Shown: positions 1-7,782, counted from the stretch's first letter. The stretch: DNA of 16,299 nt from Bacteroidales bacterium (GCA_028707745.1 JAQWAJ010000003.1:1-16299), one strand, 5' to 3'. Translations and numbers: made by a program. The notes: generated from the sequence alone by a model not told the origin.

Positions 1-237
1 GGAGAAGAACGGCGCCTGACCAAAAAAGAAGCCATGGTGCTGCAAATGCTTTGTCAGAATGTCAATACCCTGATCCGAAGAGAACAGATACTTCTCAATG
101 TCTGGGGTTCCGACGATTATTTTATGGGCAGAAGCATGGATGTTTACATCGCCAAATTAAGAAGCTACCTGAAGTCCGATCCATCTATCAATATTGTGAA
201 TATTCATGGCACCGGATTTAAACTTGAAATCAGATAA
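1..237 (+). CDS. Response regulator, C-terminal DNA-binding domain (partial)
   Basis: This is the 3' end of a gene that begins before the window; the frame is open from base 1 to the TAA at 235-237, giving 78 residues. The peptide fits the winged-helix effector domain of OmpR/PhoB response regulators. LTKKE opens the first helix (about residue 6), REQILLNVWG is the positioning helix, SMDVYIAKLRSYL the recognition helix, and INIVNIHGTGFKLE the C-terminal hairpin wing. Such proteins bind promoter DNA after phosphorylation of a receiver domain, which here would lie upstream and is not visible, nor is a partner histidine kinase. The stop overlaps the next start (TAATG, one shared base), so the next gene is likely co-transcribed and translationally coupled. 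The family call is firm; the regulon cannot be inferred. Confidence 0.9.
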   Translation, partial: GEERRLTKKEAMVLQMLCQNVNTLIRREQILLNVWGSDDYFMGRSMDVYIAKLRSYLKSDPSINIVNIHGTGFKLEIR

Positions 238-647
238 TGGAGACAGAACAGGTCAGAATCGACAAGTGGCTTTGGGCAGTCCGGATATTTAAATCGCGTA
301 GCCTGGCTACCGACTTTTGCAAACGGGGAAAAGTTTTAATTGGGGATGAATCGGTGAAACCCAGCCGGATAATCCGTATAGGTGAGATCATTACCATAAA
401 AAGACCTCCTCTTACGCTCACTTACCAGGTTAAAGGACTGATCCAGAAGAGAGGATCAGCAGTTCTGGCTGCAGAAAATGTGGTCAACCTCACCCCGCAG
501 GAGGAATTTGACCGGGTACGCCAAAAGCTCGAAAGCGCATTTTATGTGCGGGACCGGGGAACCGGTCGTCCAACTAAAAAAGACCGCCGGGATCTCGAAA
601 ACCTCGATTTTGCAGATTTATCGGATTTCCCTGATTTTTCAGATTAA
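237..647 (+). CDS. hslR: Hsp15-like S4-domain RNA-binding protein
   Basis: The product is 136 residues, near the usual length of Hsp15 (HslR). An S4 RNA-binding domain fills about residues 7-65: RIDKWLWAVRIFKSRSLAT followed by CKRGKVLIGDE and the KPSRIIRIGEII strand pair is the characteristic alpha-L pattern. The basic patch RGTGRPTKKDRRDLE (about 107-121) is also typical of the family, and the tail ends in an acidic and aromatic stretch. Hsp15 in E. coli binds free 50S subunits that still carry a peptidyl-tRNA, after premature dissociation, and helps recycle them; related S4 proteins act in ribosome quality control. The ATG shares its A with the stop of the upstream response-regulator gene and no Shine-Dalgarno is seen, consistent with coupling. 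The symbol is transferred by family and does not prove the same function. Confidence 0.85.
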   Translation: METEQVRIDKWLWAVRIFKSRSLATDFCKRGKVLIGDESVKPSRIIRIGEIITIKRPPLTLTYQVKGLIQKRGSAVLAAENVVNLTPQEEFDRVRQKLESAFYVRDRGTGRPTKKDRRDLENLDFADLSDFPDFSD

Positions 648-659
648 AGATTTGATACA

Positions 660-1205
660 ATGATAGTTTCACAACAAAAGAGAGCTGAAAACATTGCCGA
701 ATATATCCTTTACATGTGGCAGATAGAGGATTTGATCAGAGCTTATGAGTTCAATCTGAAACAGATCAAACATAACCTGATCGATCAATACCAGGTGGAT
801 CCTTCTCTTCATAATGACATTCAGCACTGGTATGAGGGACTCATCGATTCGATGAAATCCGAAGAAATCACCCTATCGGGTCACCTGGCTTTTCTGAATG
901 GATTGGTTGAGGACATGAACGACATTCATTTCAGGCTCATCGAAAGTCCGCACCATTCGGATTACCAGGTCCTGTATGAGGAAGCCATCGTCAATATCAA
1001 TGATTTCAGAAAGAAAATGGCAACCAAGGAGAAAATCAGTGACATGGAGGTTTGCCTGACTGTTCTGTATGGTTTTATGCTGATGAAGATGAAAAAAAGG
1101 CAAATATCGGAAGACACTTCGCTCGCGATAGATACCATTCGCAATCTGGTTGCTTTGTTCTCTCAGAAATATAAGGAGTTCGAAGAGGGCACGATTGACA
1201 TCTGA
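660..1205 (+). CDS. DUF4924-family protein, function unknown
   Basis: This 181-residue protein is predicted to be soluble and almost entirely helical, with no signal peptide or membrane segment. The opening (QQKRAENIAEYILYMWQIEDLIRAYEF, residues 5-31) with its ILYMWQIEDLIRA core is the pattern I associate with the Bacteroidota family DUF4924; further helices follow, including the KKMATKEKISDMEVCLTVLYG region (about 118-138). No catalytic motif is visible, and no biochemical role for the family is known to me. It begins 12 bases after the Hsp15-like gene and ends 3 bases before the stop of the convergent SRAP gene, so it is probably the last gene of the response-regulator unit. The family call is by memory of the N-terminal motif. 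Confidence 0.75.
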   Translation: MIVSQQKRAENIAEYILYMWQIEDLIRAYEFNLKQIKHNLIDQYQVDPSLHNDIQHWYEGLIDSMKSEEITLSGHLAFLNGLVEDMNDIHFRLIESPHHSDYQVLYEEAIVNINDFRKKMATKEKISDMEVCLTVLYGFMLMKMKKRQISEDTSLAIDTIRNLVALFSQKYKEFEEGTIDI

Positions 1206-1208
1206 TCG

Positions 1209-1946
1209 TCAGAAAAGCAATCCCTGTGAGGGTTTCTGATTATTCAACTCCGGATAATCGACAGAATCAAGAATTCCGGCGACCTGAATTTCACCACTCC
1301 GCTCCGATATTTTCCGCGACACGGTCCAGGCTTCCATCTCCTCCTGCGGAAATGGTTTCAACAAACCGGTATCCCCTTCATAAGAGTATAACCATTCGCC
1401 TTCCTGAGCTTCATGCAGAATTGCCGGCATCCTCTTTCCCCGGTTATGAACCATTTGCATCAGCGGATTGGCCTCGGTTGTGATGATTGAAAAACCCGTT
1501 GTGGTTTCCCCTGTTTCAGGATGTGTCCAGTATTCGTACAACCCGGCCAGGGCGAATGGTAGGCCACCCTTAACCCTGATATAATAAGGAAATTTCTTGC
1601 CTTCAAGCTCCCTGTACTCGAAAAAACCATCGGTTAAAACCAGACAATGCTGCCGGGCAGCTGCATTCCGAAAGGCCGATTTTTCATGGATGGTTTCAAC
1701 ACGTGCATTTACCGTATTTACCCTGAATTTAAGGGCTGATTCCTGGTCTTGAACCCATGCAGGAATCAGCCCCCAATTCATCAGTCGGATTTCTCCCGGT
1801 TTTTCAGAAATGATCACCGGCCATTTGGGAAATTCAAAAGCATTCTGAACGTATTTCGGGCCAAAACTCTCCTCCTCCACAAAAGTGGCATCAAACCTCT
1901 TCTGCAATTTTGCCTTGTCGGCCCGGAGAGAAAGGAATACGCACAT
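1209..1946 (-). CDS. SRAP-family protein (YedK/HMCES-like abasic-site crosslinker)
   Basis: This 245-residue protein has all the landmarks of the SOS response-associated peptidase family. Cys2 follows the initiator Met, so removal of Met exposes the N-terminal Cys that crosslinks to abasic sites in single-stranded DNA. NTVNARVET supplies Asn80, TDGFFEYRE supplies Glu110, and MVHNRGKRMPAIL supplies His167; these match the Asn, Glu and His of the YedK active site by motif position. The role is to shield abasic sites by forming a thiazolidine DNA-protein crosslink. The ATG is fixed because the codon after it must be Cys; it lies 2 bases after the stop of the S9 peptidase gene, so the two genes are probably on one transcript. 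No LexA box can be assigned, as no room exists upstream. Confidence 0.93.
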   Translation of the reverse strand: MCVFLSLRADKAKLQKRFDATFVEEESFGPKYVQNAFEFPKWPVIISEKPGEIRLMNWGLIPAWVQDQESALKFRVNTVNARVETIHEKSAFRNAAARQHCLVLTDGFFEYRELEGKKFPYYIRVKGGLPFALAGLYEYWTHPETGETTTGFSIITTEANPLMQMVHNRGKRMPAILHEAQEGEWLYSYEGDTGLLKPFPQEEMEAWTVSRKISERSGEIQVAGILDSVDYPELNNQKPSQGLLF

Positions 1947-1948
1947 AA

Positions 1949-4819
1949 TTATTTTCCGGTATACTTCATATAGTACACCTCGTTGCTTTTTTTGTTCACA
2001 GCGCTCACCCCTTTAGTCATCCAGTCAGGTGCCGGTGCATCTTTCAGATAATGATCGAAGAACTGCATCATCCTTACCGACCAATCTTTCTTATCAGCCA
2101 CCCGCGACAAATTGTGCGGCTGGTTATTGTAATTGATAAGCCATGCCGGCTTATTCAGTCGGCGCAGGGCAGCAAAAAGCTGAACTCCCTCCGAAAACGG
2201 TACGGCACCGTCATTATCATCATGCCTGATCAGGCACGGCGTCGTGATCCGGTCGGCAAAGAAAACCGGACTGTTCTCGATGAAATATTCGGGTTTTTCC
2301 CACAGAGTACCCCCTATACGGCTCTGGGTTTTCTCATACTGGGATTGACGAACCATCCCACTCTCGCTTCTGATCCCGCTGTAGGCCGAGGTCATGTTGC
2401 TGACTGGCGCACCCGGAGATGCAGCCGCAAAAAGTCCGGTTTGAGTAATCATATAAGCTGTTCCGTATCCACCCCAGCTTTGACCCTGAATACCCAGGTG
2501 TTTCATATCAATATAGCCCCTCTTCTCAAGCTCCTTGATTCCACTCATAATGGCATTGTAGAAAGATTTTCCGGGAAGCCCGATCTTAAAACTGATATCG
2601 GGCATGAATACCAGATATCCGTTTGAGGCATATTCCAATGGATTCACGATGCTTGCGCTTGGCCTCGGGGTATAATGATAGTACAGCTCATCGGAATGAC
2701 GCTCGTAGAAATAAACAATCATCGGATATTTTTTGGTCGGGTCCAGATTTTCCGGTTTATAAAACACGCCCTGATGTTTTTCCCCGTCCAGGTCGTTCCA
2801 TTCCACCAACTCAGCATCTGCCCAGATGTATTCACTTTGCTGGGGATTAGTGTTCGTGATTTTTTCCCCGCCTTTAAAACTGGCATCCCCGATCCATAGA
2901 TCCGGATACTCTCTGACGGTGCTGCGTGTCCAGATAAATTTATCGGCACTCTTTGCTTTTGTGGGTCTATTGTATGAACAATCATCAAGCTTCAGTATCC
3001 TGATTTCCGGATTCCCAATGGCGAACCTGCAAAATCCGGTTTTCTTGTTTGTATTTTGCTTCAGGGTAAACAGGTTATCCTTCTTGATATCCAAAAACTT
3101 TTCTTCGGGATCTGTCGGCAAATACCGGATTGACAGGTCGTTTTTCCTGCCGTATCCGTCGGTGATACAAACCGCTTTGTCCTTGCCGTCAGGATCCACT
3201 TTCCAGATATCATATTTGTCATATATACAGATATTATCATCGTTATCGGTCCAGCCCATGATGCCATAACTACGCGGTTCATCGGGGGTGTCATGAATTT
3301 CATAGGTAAATCCGACCGGAAGCCCGTGCGTCAGATTAACCTGTGTTTTCTCTTTGATGCTGTAGCAATACCAGGAGCTGTCGACCGGTTGCCACCAATA
3401 GAGATACTTGCCCATCGGTGAAAATCCCGGACTGAACAGTGCCTTATCAAACAGTTTAACATCGTTTCCGGTATTCAGATCTGTAAGATACACATCTTTA
3501 ATAAACTCATCCTTAAGGTCATTCATCAGCCGATAAGGTAAATCATAGAAACCAAGTGCCATATCTGAATCGCCTTGTTTCACCAACCGGAAGCTTTCGA
3601 TGAAAAGCGAATCTCCCAGCTGAACCATCTGGTTCTTTTTCAGATTATAAACAGCCTGATAGGTATTTTTGCGAATCCGGTCAACCTGTTTTAATTGCAT
3701 GCTGTGAATAACATCCTCCTGCCAATGCCAGATATCGACCGAAACTTTATCGTCGTCAAGCAGTGAATCCTTCTCCTCCTTTGCATTTACAGGAATCCTG
3801 GCCGTACCAAAAAATAGCCTTTGCCCGTTGGGCGAAAATGATAATCCTTCATTTTCGCTGACCGTTACACCTTCAGGCATTCCAGCTGTTGCTGAATCAA
3901 CGATCATCCGGGGTTTAGCCTCTTTTTCCGACCAGTGATACAAACTGTAAATCTTATTTTTTGCAGTATCTGCCGAGTACAGGAATGCCAATTCCGTTGC
4001 ATTTTCATCACAGGCCAATCCTTTTACAACCCCTACCTGTACCCAAATATCCTTTGCGGCGCCTGTTTTCGTGTCAAAAACCCTGACCGTTGATGTTTTC
4101 AGGGAATCTTCCTTGATACTGACCATATAAAGCCATTTCCCGTGTTTTGAGAAATTATACTCCGTTACCAGTGGAAAATTCTGAGAGTCACGAGTTACCG
4201 GATTCATCACAATCAGAGGCAAGCCTTTGTATTCAGGTTTCTTTGCAGACTTGGCATCATCCTTTTTTCCGGATTTTTCCGGTTTCTCTTTGATCTCAGT
4301 TTTTCCTGCCGCAGTGGTGTCCTTCTTTTCAGGTTTCTCTTCTGGTTTTACTTCTTCTTGCTGGAATGCAAGCCAGGAAGAAGATTCATCGGCCACTTTA
4401 AAGGACTTGAGATTGGCATAGGTTGTCATCTGATTTCCGTTCAGGGTATAAATGCCCAGAGTATCTTTCGGCATTTTTTCAGTCTTAACCTTTTTCAGTT
4501 TGGCCTGCCGAACCGTATCAGCTTGGGGAACTATCCGAAAAACAACATAATCCGAATTAGGGGAAAAGTTAGGCTGAGTGGCACGATCGATGACTTTTTT
4601 GTCATTGTTTTCACCCCATTCTCTTAAATAAAGTTTACCATAGCCCTTTGATGTGCCGATGTTCCATACCAACCAGTTTCCATCATCTGAAACCTGTTGG
4701 GATGAGAGAGATTTCCATTTGTCGTACTGCGTAAAATCAAGAGGTTTTTTCGTGCTCTGGGCAAAGCTCGCCTGAACCAGACAAACAGCCAGCAACACCA
4801 GAAAGAATAGTCTTTTCAT
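1949..4819 (-). CDS. Secreted S9 prolyl-oligopeptidase-family serine peptidase
   Basis: The product is 956 residues. Residues 1-20 form a signal peptide (MKRLFFLVLLAVCLVQASFA, cut before Gln21), so it is exported, probably to the periplasm or cell surface. About residues 22-680 have the repetitive strands of a beta-propeller like that gating S9 peptidases; about 690-930 is the alpha/beta-hydrolase domain. The catalytic triad reads as Ser781 (GIQGQSWGGYG), Asp870 (HDDNDGAVP) and His902 (NNQPHNL), spaced as in prolyl oligopeptidase and DPP-type enzymes. A Lys/Glu/Pro/Asp-rich segment at about 155-198 interrupts the propeller. The length is above that of POP (about 710). It likely trims oligopeptides, but the specificity cannot be read. 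It starts 11 bases after the aldehyde dehydrogenase stop and runs into the SRAP gene 2 bases on. Confidence 0.92.
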   Translation of the reverse strand: MKRLFFLVLLAVCLVQASFAQSTKKPLDFTQYDKWKSLSSQQVSDDGNWLVWNIGTSKGYGKLYLREWGENNDKKVIDRATQPNFSPNSDYVVFRIVPQADTVRQAKLKKVKTEKMPKDTLGIYTLNGNQMTTYANLKSFKVADESSSWLAFQQEEVKPEEKPEKKDTTAAGKTEIKEKPEKSGKKDDAKSAKKPEYKGLPLIVMNPVTRDSQNFPLVTEYNFSKHGKWLYMVSIKEDSLKTSTVRVFDTKTGAAKDIWVQVGVVKGLACDENATELAFLYSADTAKNKIYSLYHWSEKEAKPRMIVDSATAGMPEGVTVSENEGLSFSPNGQRLFFGTARIPVNAKEEKDSLLDDDKVSVDIWHWQEDVIHSMQLKQVDRIRKNTYQAVYNLKKNQMVQLGDSLFIESFRLVKQGDSDMALGFYDLPYRLMNDLKDEFIKDVYLTDLNTGNDVKLFDKALFSPGFSPMGKYLYWWQPVDSSWYCYSIKEKTQVNLTHGLPVGFTYEIHDTPDEPRSYGIMGWTDNDDNICIYDKYDIWKVDPDGKDKAVCITDGYGRKNDLSIRYLPTDPEEKFLDIKKDNLFTLKQNTNKKTGFCRFAIGNPEIRILKLDDCSYNRPTKAKSADKFIWTRSTVREYPDLWIGDASFKGGEKITNTNPQQSEYIWADAELVEWNDLDGEKHQGVFYKPENLDPTKKYPMIVYFYERHSDELYYHYTPRPSASIVNPLEYASNGYLVFMPDISFKIGLPGKSFYNAIMSGIKELEKRGYIDMKHLGIQGQSWGGYGTAYMITQTGLFAAASPGAPVSNMTSAYSGIRSESGMVRQSQYEKTQSRIGGTLWEKPEYFIENSPVFFADRITTPCLIRHDDNDGAVPFSEGVQLFAALRRLNKPAWLINYNNQPHNLSRVADKKDWSVRMMQFFDHYLKDAPAPDWMTKGVSAVNKKSNEVYYMKYTGK

Positions 4820-4830
4820 GAAGAGTATAT

Positions 4831-6249
4831 TTACTTGTTTTTAATGAGTAATCGCGGTTCCAGCATATCCATCATAGCATATCTGACGCCTTCACGCCCA
4901 AATCCGGACTCTTTGACCCCGCCATACGGCATATGGTCAACCCTGAAGGTGGGTACATCATTGATTATCACGCCGCCCACTTCCAGTCGGTCGAAAGCTA
5001 TATTCATCTCGTCGATCCGGTTAGTGAACACCCCGGCTTGCAGTCCGAATTTTGATTCATTGATTCGGGTTATTCCCTCCCCGAAGGCTTTTATTTTTTC
5101 AATACAAACAACTGGCCCAAAAACCTCCATATCAAGTACTTTCATACCCGATATAGTATTTGTTATGACAGTCGGATCGATATAAGATCCGTTTCTCCGG
5201 CCCCCCCACAGGATAGTTGCCCCACCTTGAACAGCTTCACCGATCCACTGCTCCACCCGGACGGCATTGGCTTCATCGATCATAACCGACAGATCTGTTT
5301 CGGGATCCAGGGGATCTCCTGATTTGAGCTTTTTTGCCCCTTCGATAAATTGACTAGTGAATTCATCAAAATGGTTTTCCATAACATAAATCCGTTGAAG
5401 GTGAATACAAACCTGACCGGAATACGCAAATGCACCGGCAAGGCACTTTTTCACAGCCATCTTGACATCAGCAGTGTCAGTAACAATTGCGCCCGCATTT
5501 CCACCGAGTTCCAGAACTATCTTTTTCCTGCCAGATAATTCCTTCATTTTCCAGCCCACTTCAGGAGAACCGGTAAAAGAGAGCATGCGAATCCGTGGGT
5601 CTGTAACGAGCAACGAACCAGTTTCGCGTGTCATCGGAAGCACAGAAACAGCCCCCTCGGGTAAACCGCACTCATCAATAATCCGGGCAAGTTCCAGTAC
5701 GGTTACAGGAGTCTGGGAAGCAGGTTTAAGAATGATTGGATTTCCGGTTGCAATGGCAGGTGCCAGCTTATGTGCCGATAAATTCAAAGGAAAATTGAAT
5801 GGAGAAATCGCCCCAATGAGCCCGATTGGAAAATATTTCAGCCAACCCTCCTTGCCTTCCCCGGGTGGTGTCCAATCGATCGAAAAATACTCACCCGGCA
5901 ACCTTTTGGCTTCCTCAGCAGCCACCCAGAAAACCTGAATCGCCCTGTCAACCTCACCCAACGCATATTTTAAAGGCTTCCCGGCTTCCTGGCACAGAAT
6001 TTCAGCCAGGTAAATTCTCTTCACAACCATCCCGTCAGCGATCTTTTCCAGAACCAAACTCTTCTGGTGCGATGGCATAGTTCTCAGCTCTTCAGCCGAG
6101 CTGGTGGCCCTGACAATCACCTCATTCAGCAGAATGGAATCCGCCAATCCTGTGTAGGCTAGCAATTTACCATCATACGGCCTTCTTACTTCAAGATCAT
6201 CTGAAGTATCCACAAACCGGCCTGCGGCATAGATTTTGTACTTTTTCAT
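4831..6249 (-). CDS. NAD(P)-dependent aldehyde dehydrogenase, substrate unknown
   Basis: This 472-residue protein is a full-length member of the aldehyde dehydrogenase superfamily, oxidising an aldehyde to an acid (or acyl form) in the cytoplasm. Visible residues are Asn152 in PFNFPLN (oxyanion hole), Lys175 in ILKPAS (cofactor), FTGS at 225-228 (Rossmann loop), the general base Glu247 in LELGGN, the nucleophile Cys281 in SGQVCIHLQR, and EVFGPV at 375-380. The CIHLQRIYV context resembles the lactaldehyde-dehydrogenase-like/ALDH21 group and GapN relatives, rather than betaine or coniferyl aldehyde enzymes, but I cannot assign a substrate. Candidates are lactaldehyde, succinate semialdehyde and glyceraldehyde-3-phosphate. 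It is the first gene of the minus-strand unit and shares a 45-base divergent upstream region with the next gene. Confidence 0.92.
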   Translation of the reverse strand: MKKYKIYAAGRFVDTSDDLEVRRPYDGKLLAYTGLADSILLNEVIVRATSSAEELRTMPSHQKSLVLEKIADGMVVKRIYLAEILCQEAGKPLKYALGEVDRAIQVFWVAAEEAKRLPGEYFSIDWTPPGEGKEGWLKYFPIGLIGAISPFNFPLNLSAHKLAPAIATGNPIILKPASQTPVTVLELARIIDECGLPEGAVSVLPMTRETGSLLVTDPRIRMLSFTGSPEVGWKMKELSGRKKIVLELGGNAGAIVTDTADVKMAVKKCLAGAFAYSGQVCIHLQRIYVMENHFDEFTSQFIEGAKKLKSGDPLDPETDLSVMIDEANAVRVEQWIGEAVQGGATILWGGRRNGSYIDPTVITNTISGMKVLDMEVFGPVVCIEKIKAFGEGITRINESKFGLQAGVFTNRIDEMNIAFDRLEVGGVIINDVPTFRVDHMPYGGVKESGFGREGVRYAMMDMLEPRLLIKNK

Positions 6250-6281
6250 TGTCTGATAGGAGCGTTTAAAAGTAAAAAAAG

Positions 6282-6289
6282 TAAATTTG
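6282..6289 (+). promoter_or_regulatory. Possible Bacteroidota -7 element upstream of 6295
   Basis: TAAATTTG matches the Bacteroidota -7 consensus TAnnTTTG in every defined position. No good TTTG -33 element is found 18-21 bases upstream, so support is partial. If it is used, transcription would begin close to the ATG at 6295, giving a leaderless or nearly leaderless message. It lies in the 45-base gap that must also serve the divergent aldehyde dehydrogenase gene. Confidence 0.4.
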
Positions 6290-6294
6290 AAATC

Positions 6295-7011
6295 ATGCGT
6301 TATACAATACTCACGGCTTTAACATTGCTTTTCTTTACCGCCGGATTCTCTCAGAATGACTCGGTAAAAAAAGTGAAATATACTCCGGAATTTCAATTTA
6401 GTCCGGGATTATACCTGAATTTCAACCAGGTGCGTGACAACAAACCGATCCCATCCATCAGAATTATTTCAAATGACTCCCCTTTCGATTTCAGTTTTTT
6501 TAAAAATCTGGTGAAAAATAAAACCATCGGATACTTCGATGAGTTCGGCGCACAACAGGAAGTCAAGACAGATGCCATCTGGGGATACTGTCAGGACGGG
6601 AAAATCTACATCCAATATAACGGAGAATTCAACCGGGTGCCCATTATCGGGCATGTATGCCATTTTATTGCAGATGTTACGGTCATGGAAACACGCTATG
6701 ATCCTTATTATTCCGATCCTTACAACTCGTATTACAACTCCGGATATTATAACTCGGGATATTACAGTCCCTACTATTCCAGACCCTATAACCGAACCGT
6801 CAAACGAAATGAAATGGGTCAATATCTGCTTGATTTTGAATCGGGTAAGATCATGGAATTCAACCGGGAGTCTGTAAAAATACTGCTCATGCAAGATTCG
6901 GAATTGTATGATGAATTCATGAAAATCAAAAAGCGTAAACAAGACGATTTGCTCTTCTTTTTCCTCCGGCGGCTCAATGAAAAAAATCCGGTTATGATAC
7001 CAGTTCGGTGA
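6295..7011 (+). CDS. Secreted protein of unknown function with Tyr-rich segment
   Basis: I do not recognise this 238-residue protein. Residues 1-19 are a clear signal peptide (MRYTILTALTLLFFTAGFS) with Gln20 as the likely mature start, a common Bacteroidota pattern. The mature part begins with charged and hydrophobic strands, including FDEFGAQQEV and GYCQDGKIYIQYNGEFNRV, which suggests a beta-rich fold. Residues 135-166 are dominated by Tyr, Ser, Pro, Asn and Gly, with YNSGY occurring twice and three further PY/SPYY units; no Lys occurs there. The C-terminus is helical and charged (about 190-230, KIKKRKQDD). Two cysteines (Cys99, Cys122) could pair once exported. No lipobox, secretion tag or catalytic motif is seen. 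The gene stands alone between a divergent gene and the promoter of the next. Confidence 0.8.
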   Translation: MRYTILTALTLLFFTAGFSQNDSVKKVKYTPEFQFSPGLYLNFNQVRDNKPIPSIRIISNDSPFDFSFFKNLVKNKTIGYFDEFGAQQEVKTDAIWGYCQDGKIYIQYNGEFNRVPIIGHVCHFIADVTVMETRYDPYYSDPYNSYYNSGYYNSGYYSPYYSRPYNRTVKRNEMGQYLLDFESGKIMEFNRESVKILLMQDSELYDEFMKIKKRKQDDLLFFFLRRLNEKNPVMIPVR

Positions 7012-7051
7012 GCTCAAACCGCGCATTTACCAATTCCAGAAGCACACCATT

Positions 7052-7081
7052 TTTGTAATTAGCAGAATATCTGTATCTTTG
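7052..7081 (+). promoter_or_regulatory. Bacteroidota-type promoter for the lysozyme-like gene
   Basis: TTTG at 7052-7055 and TATCTTTG at 7074-7081 match the -33 (TTTG) and -7 (TAnnTTTG) elements of the Bacteroidota primary sigma factor. The spacer is 18 bases, one short of the usual 19-21. The predicted transcript start is near 7086, giving an untranslated leader of about 40 bases before the ATG at 7128. Confidence 0.6.
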
Positions 7082-7127
7082 CCACCGTAACCTGATTACA
7101 ACACAACAGAAAAGGTTATTGTTCGTT

Positions 7128-7712
7128 ATGATGACAATGAATTTCAGACATTATATATTACTGGTATTTCTCTTTTTACTTCCCGGCTGGTTACCCGCTC
7201 CGGATCTGCCCGTCAATGATGCTTTCGCCTCACTCGAAAAAATGAGACTCGAAATTATCAAAAGGGATAAGGCCCAATACCTGCAAAAATACACCAGCCT
7301 GAAACAAACCCTGGCAAAATATGAATCCAACAACAACTGGAAAGAATACAACCAGTACGGATTCATCGGAAAGTACCAGTTCGGTCGCAGCGCGCTCAAC
7401 GCTACCGGTTTCGGTAACCGGTCGTACAAAAGATTCAGGGCAAATCCGGCAACCTTTACGGAGCAGGACCAGGAAAAAGCTATGGACATCCTGCTGGGGA
7501 TCAACGAATCTGTCATGGAATACTCTATTGACAAATATGTTGGCCTGACGATGCTTGGTAAGATCAAAATAACCCGTACGGGTATTCTGGCTGCTGCTCA
7601 TCTGGCAGGGCCTGCCAATGTAAAGGAGTTTCTTGACTCCTACGGACGCAAAAATGTCAAAGACCGGATGGGAACCTATATTTCGGATTACCTTGAACGG
7701 TTTGCTCTTTAA
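7128..7712 (+). CDS. Small secreted lysozyme/transglycosylase-like protein
   Basis: From the ATG at 7128 the product is 194 residues. Residues 1-24 act as a signal peptide or membrane anchor (hydrophobic core ILLVFLFLLPGWLP). After a helical charged linker (about 32-60) comes KYESNNNWKEYNQYGFIGKYQFG (64-86). This resembles the ES...G.GxxQ pattern of the SLT/lysozyme-like fold, with Glu66 as the candidate catalytic acid and Tyr83-Gln84 in the place of the later motif. GILAAAHLAGPANVKEFL (152-169) also recalls lysozyme-like domains. A role in cleaving peptidoglycan in the periplasm is inferred. The start is uncertain: a TTG at 7119 and ATGs at 7131 and 7137 are in frame, and AAAGG at 7111-7115 gives 12 bases to 7128. 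The gene has its own promoter and is followed 70 bases later by hisS. Confidence 0.7.
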   Translation: MMTMNFRHYILLVFLFLLPGWLPAPDLPVNDAFASLEKMRLEIIKRDKAQYLQKYTSLKQTLAKYESNNNWKEYNQYGFIGKYQFGRSALNATGFGNRSYKRFRANPATFTEQDQEKAMDILLGINESVMEYSIDKYVGLTMLGKIKITRTGILAAAHLAGPANVKEFLDSYGRKNVKDRMGTYISDYLERFAL

Positions 7713-7731
7713 GAAGCATTGAGATTTCCTC

Positions 7732-7762
7732 TTCGCTGAGTCCCTTTTTTATGCTATTTTTG
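7732..7762 (+). promoter_or_regulatory. Probable promoter of hisS-hutH
   Basis: TATTTTTG at 7755-7762 matches the TAnnTTTG -7 element exactly. TTCG at 7732-7735 is a one-mismatch -33 element with a 19-base spacer. The predicted start near 7767 leaves a leader of about 16 bases before the hisS ATG, too short for a T-box or attenuator. Confidence 0.5.
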
Positions 7763-7782
7763 CCGGCAACCGGGACTTTATT

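Noticed and set aside
1210..1238. Possible hairpin at the DUF4924/SRAP convergent junction (CAGAAA...TTTCTG with CCCT/AGGG inside)
   Set aside because: The stem is interrupted by a six-base one-sided bulge, is AT-rich, lacks a T run and lies within the end of the SRAP coding sequence. It is not strong enough to call a terminator.
2051..2626. 191-codon open frame on the plus strand inside the S9 peptidase gene
   Set aside because: It lies opposite a clearly conserved peptidase domain (Ser781 and Asp870 regions), and its translation has no recognisable family pattern.
5462..5938. 158-codon open frame opposite the aldehyde dehydrogenase gene
   Set aside because: It is a reverse-strand shadow of the catalytic domain with a low-complexity Ser/Pro-rich translation.
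6469..7026. 185-codon open frame on the minus strand opposite the Tyr-rich secreted protein
   Set aside because: The Val/Ile-rich repeat it encodes is the reverse complement of the Tyr-rich segment. The plus-strand frame has a signal peptide and an upstream -7 element; this one has neither.
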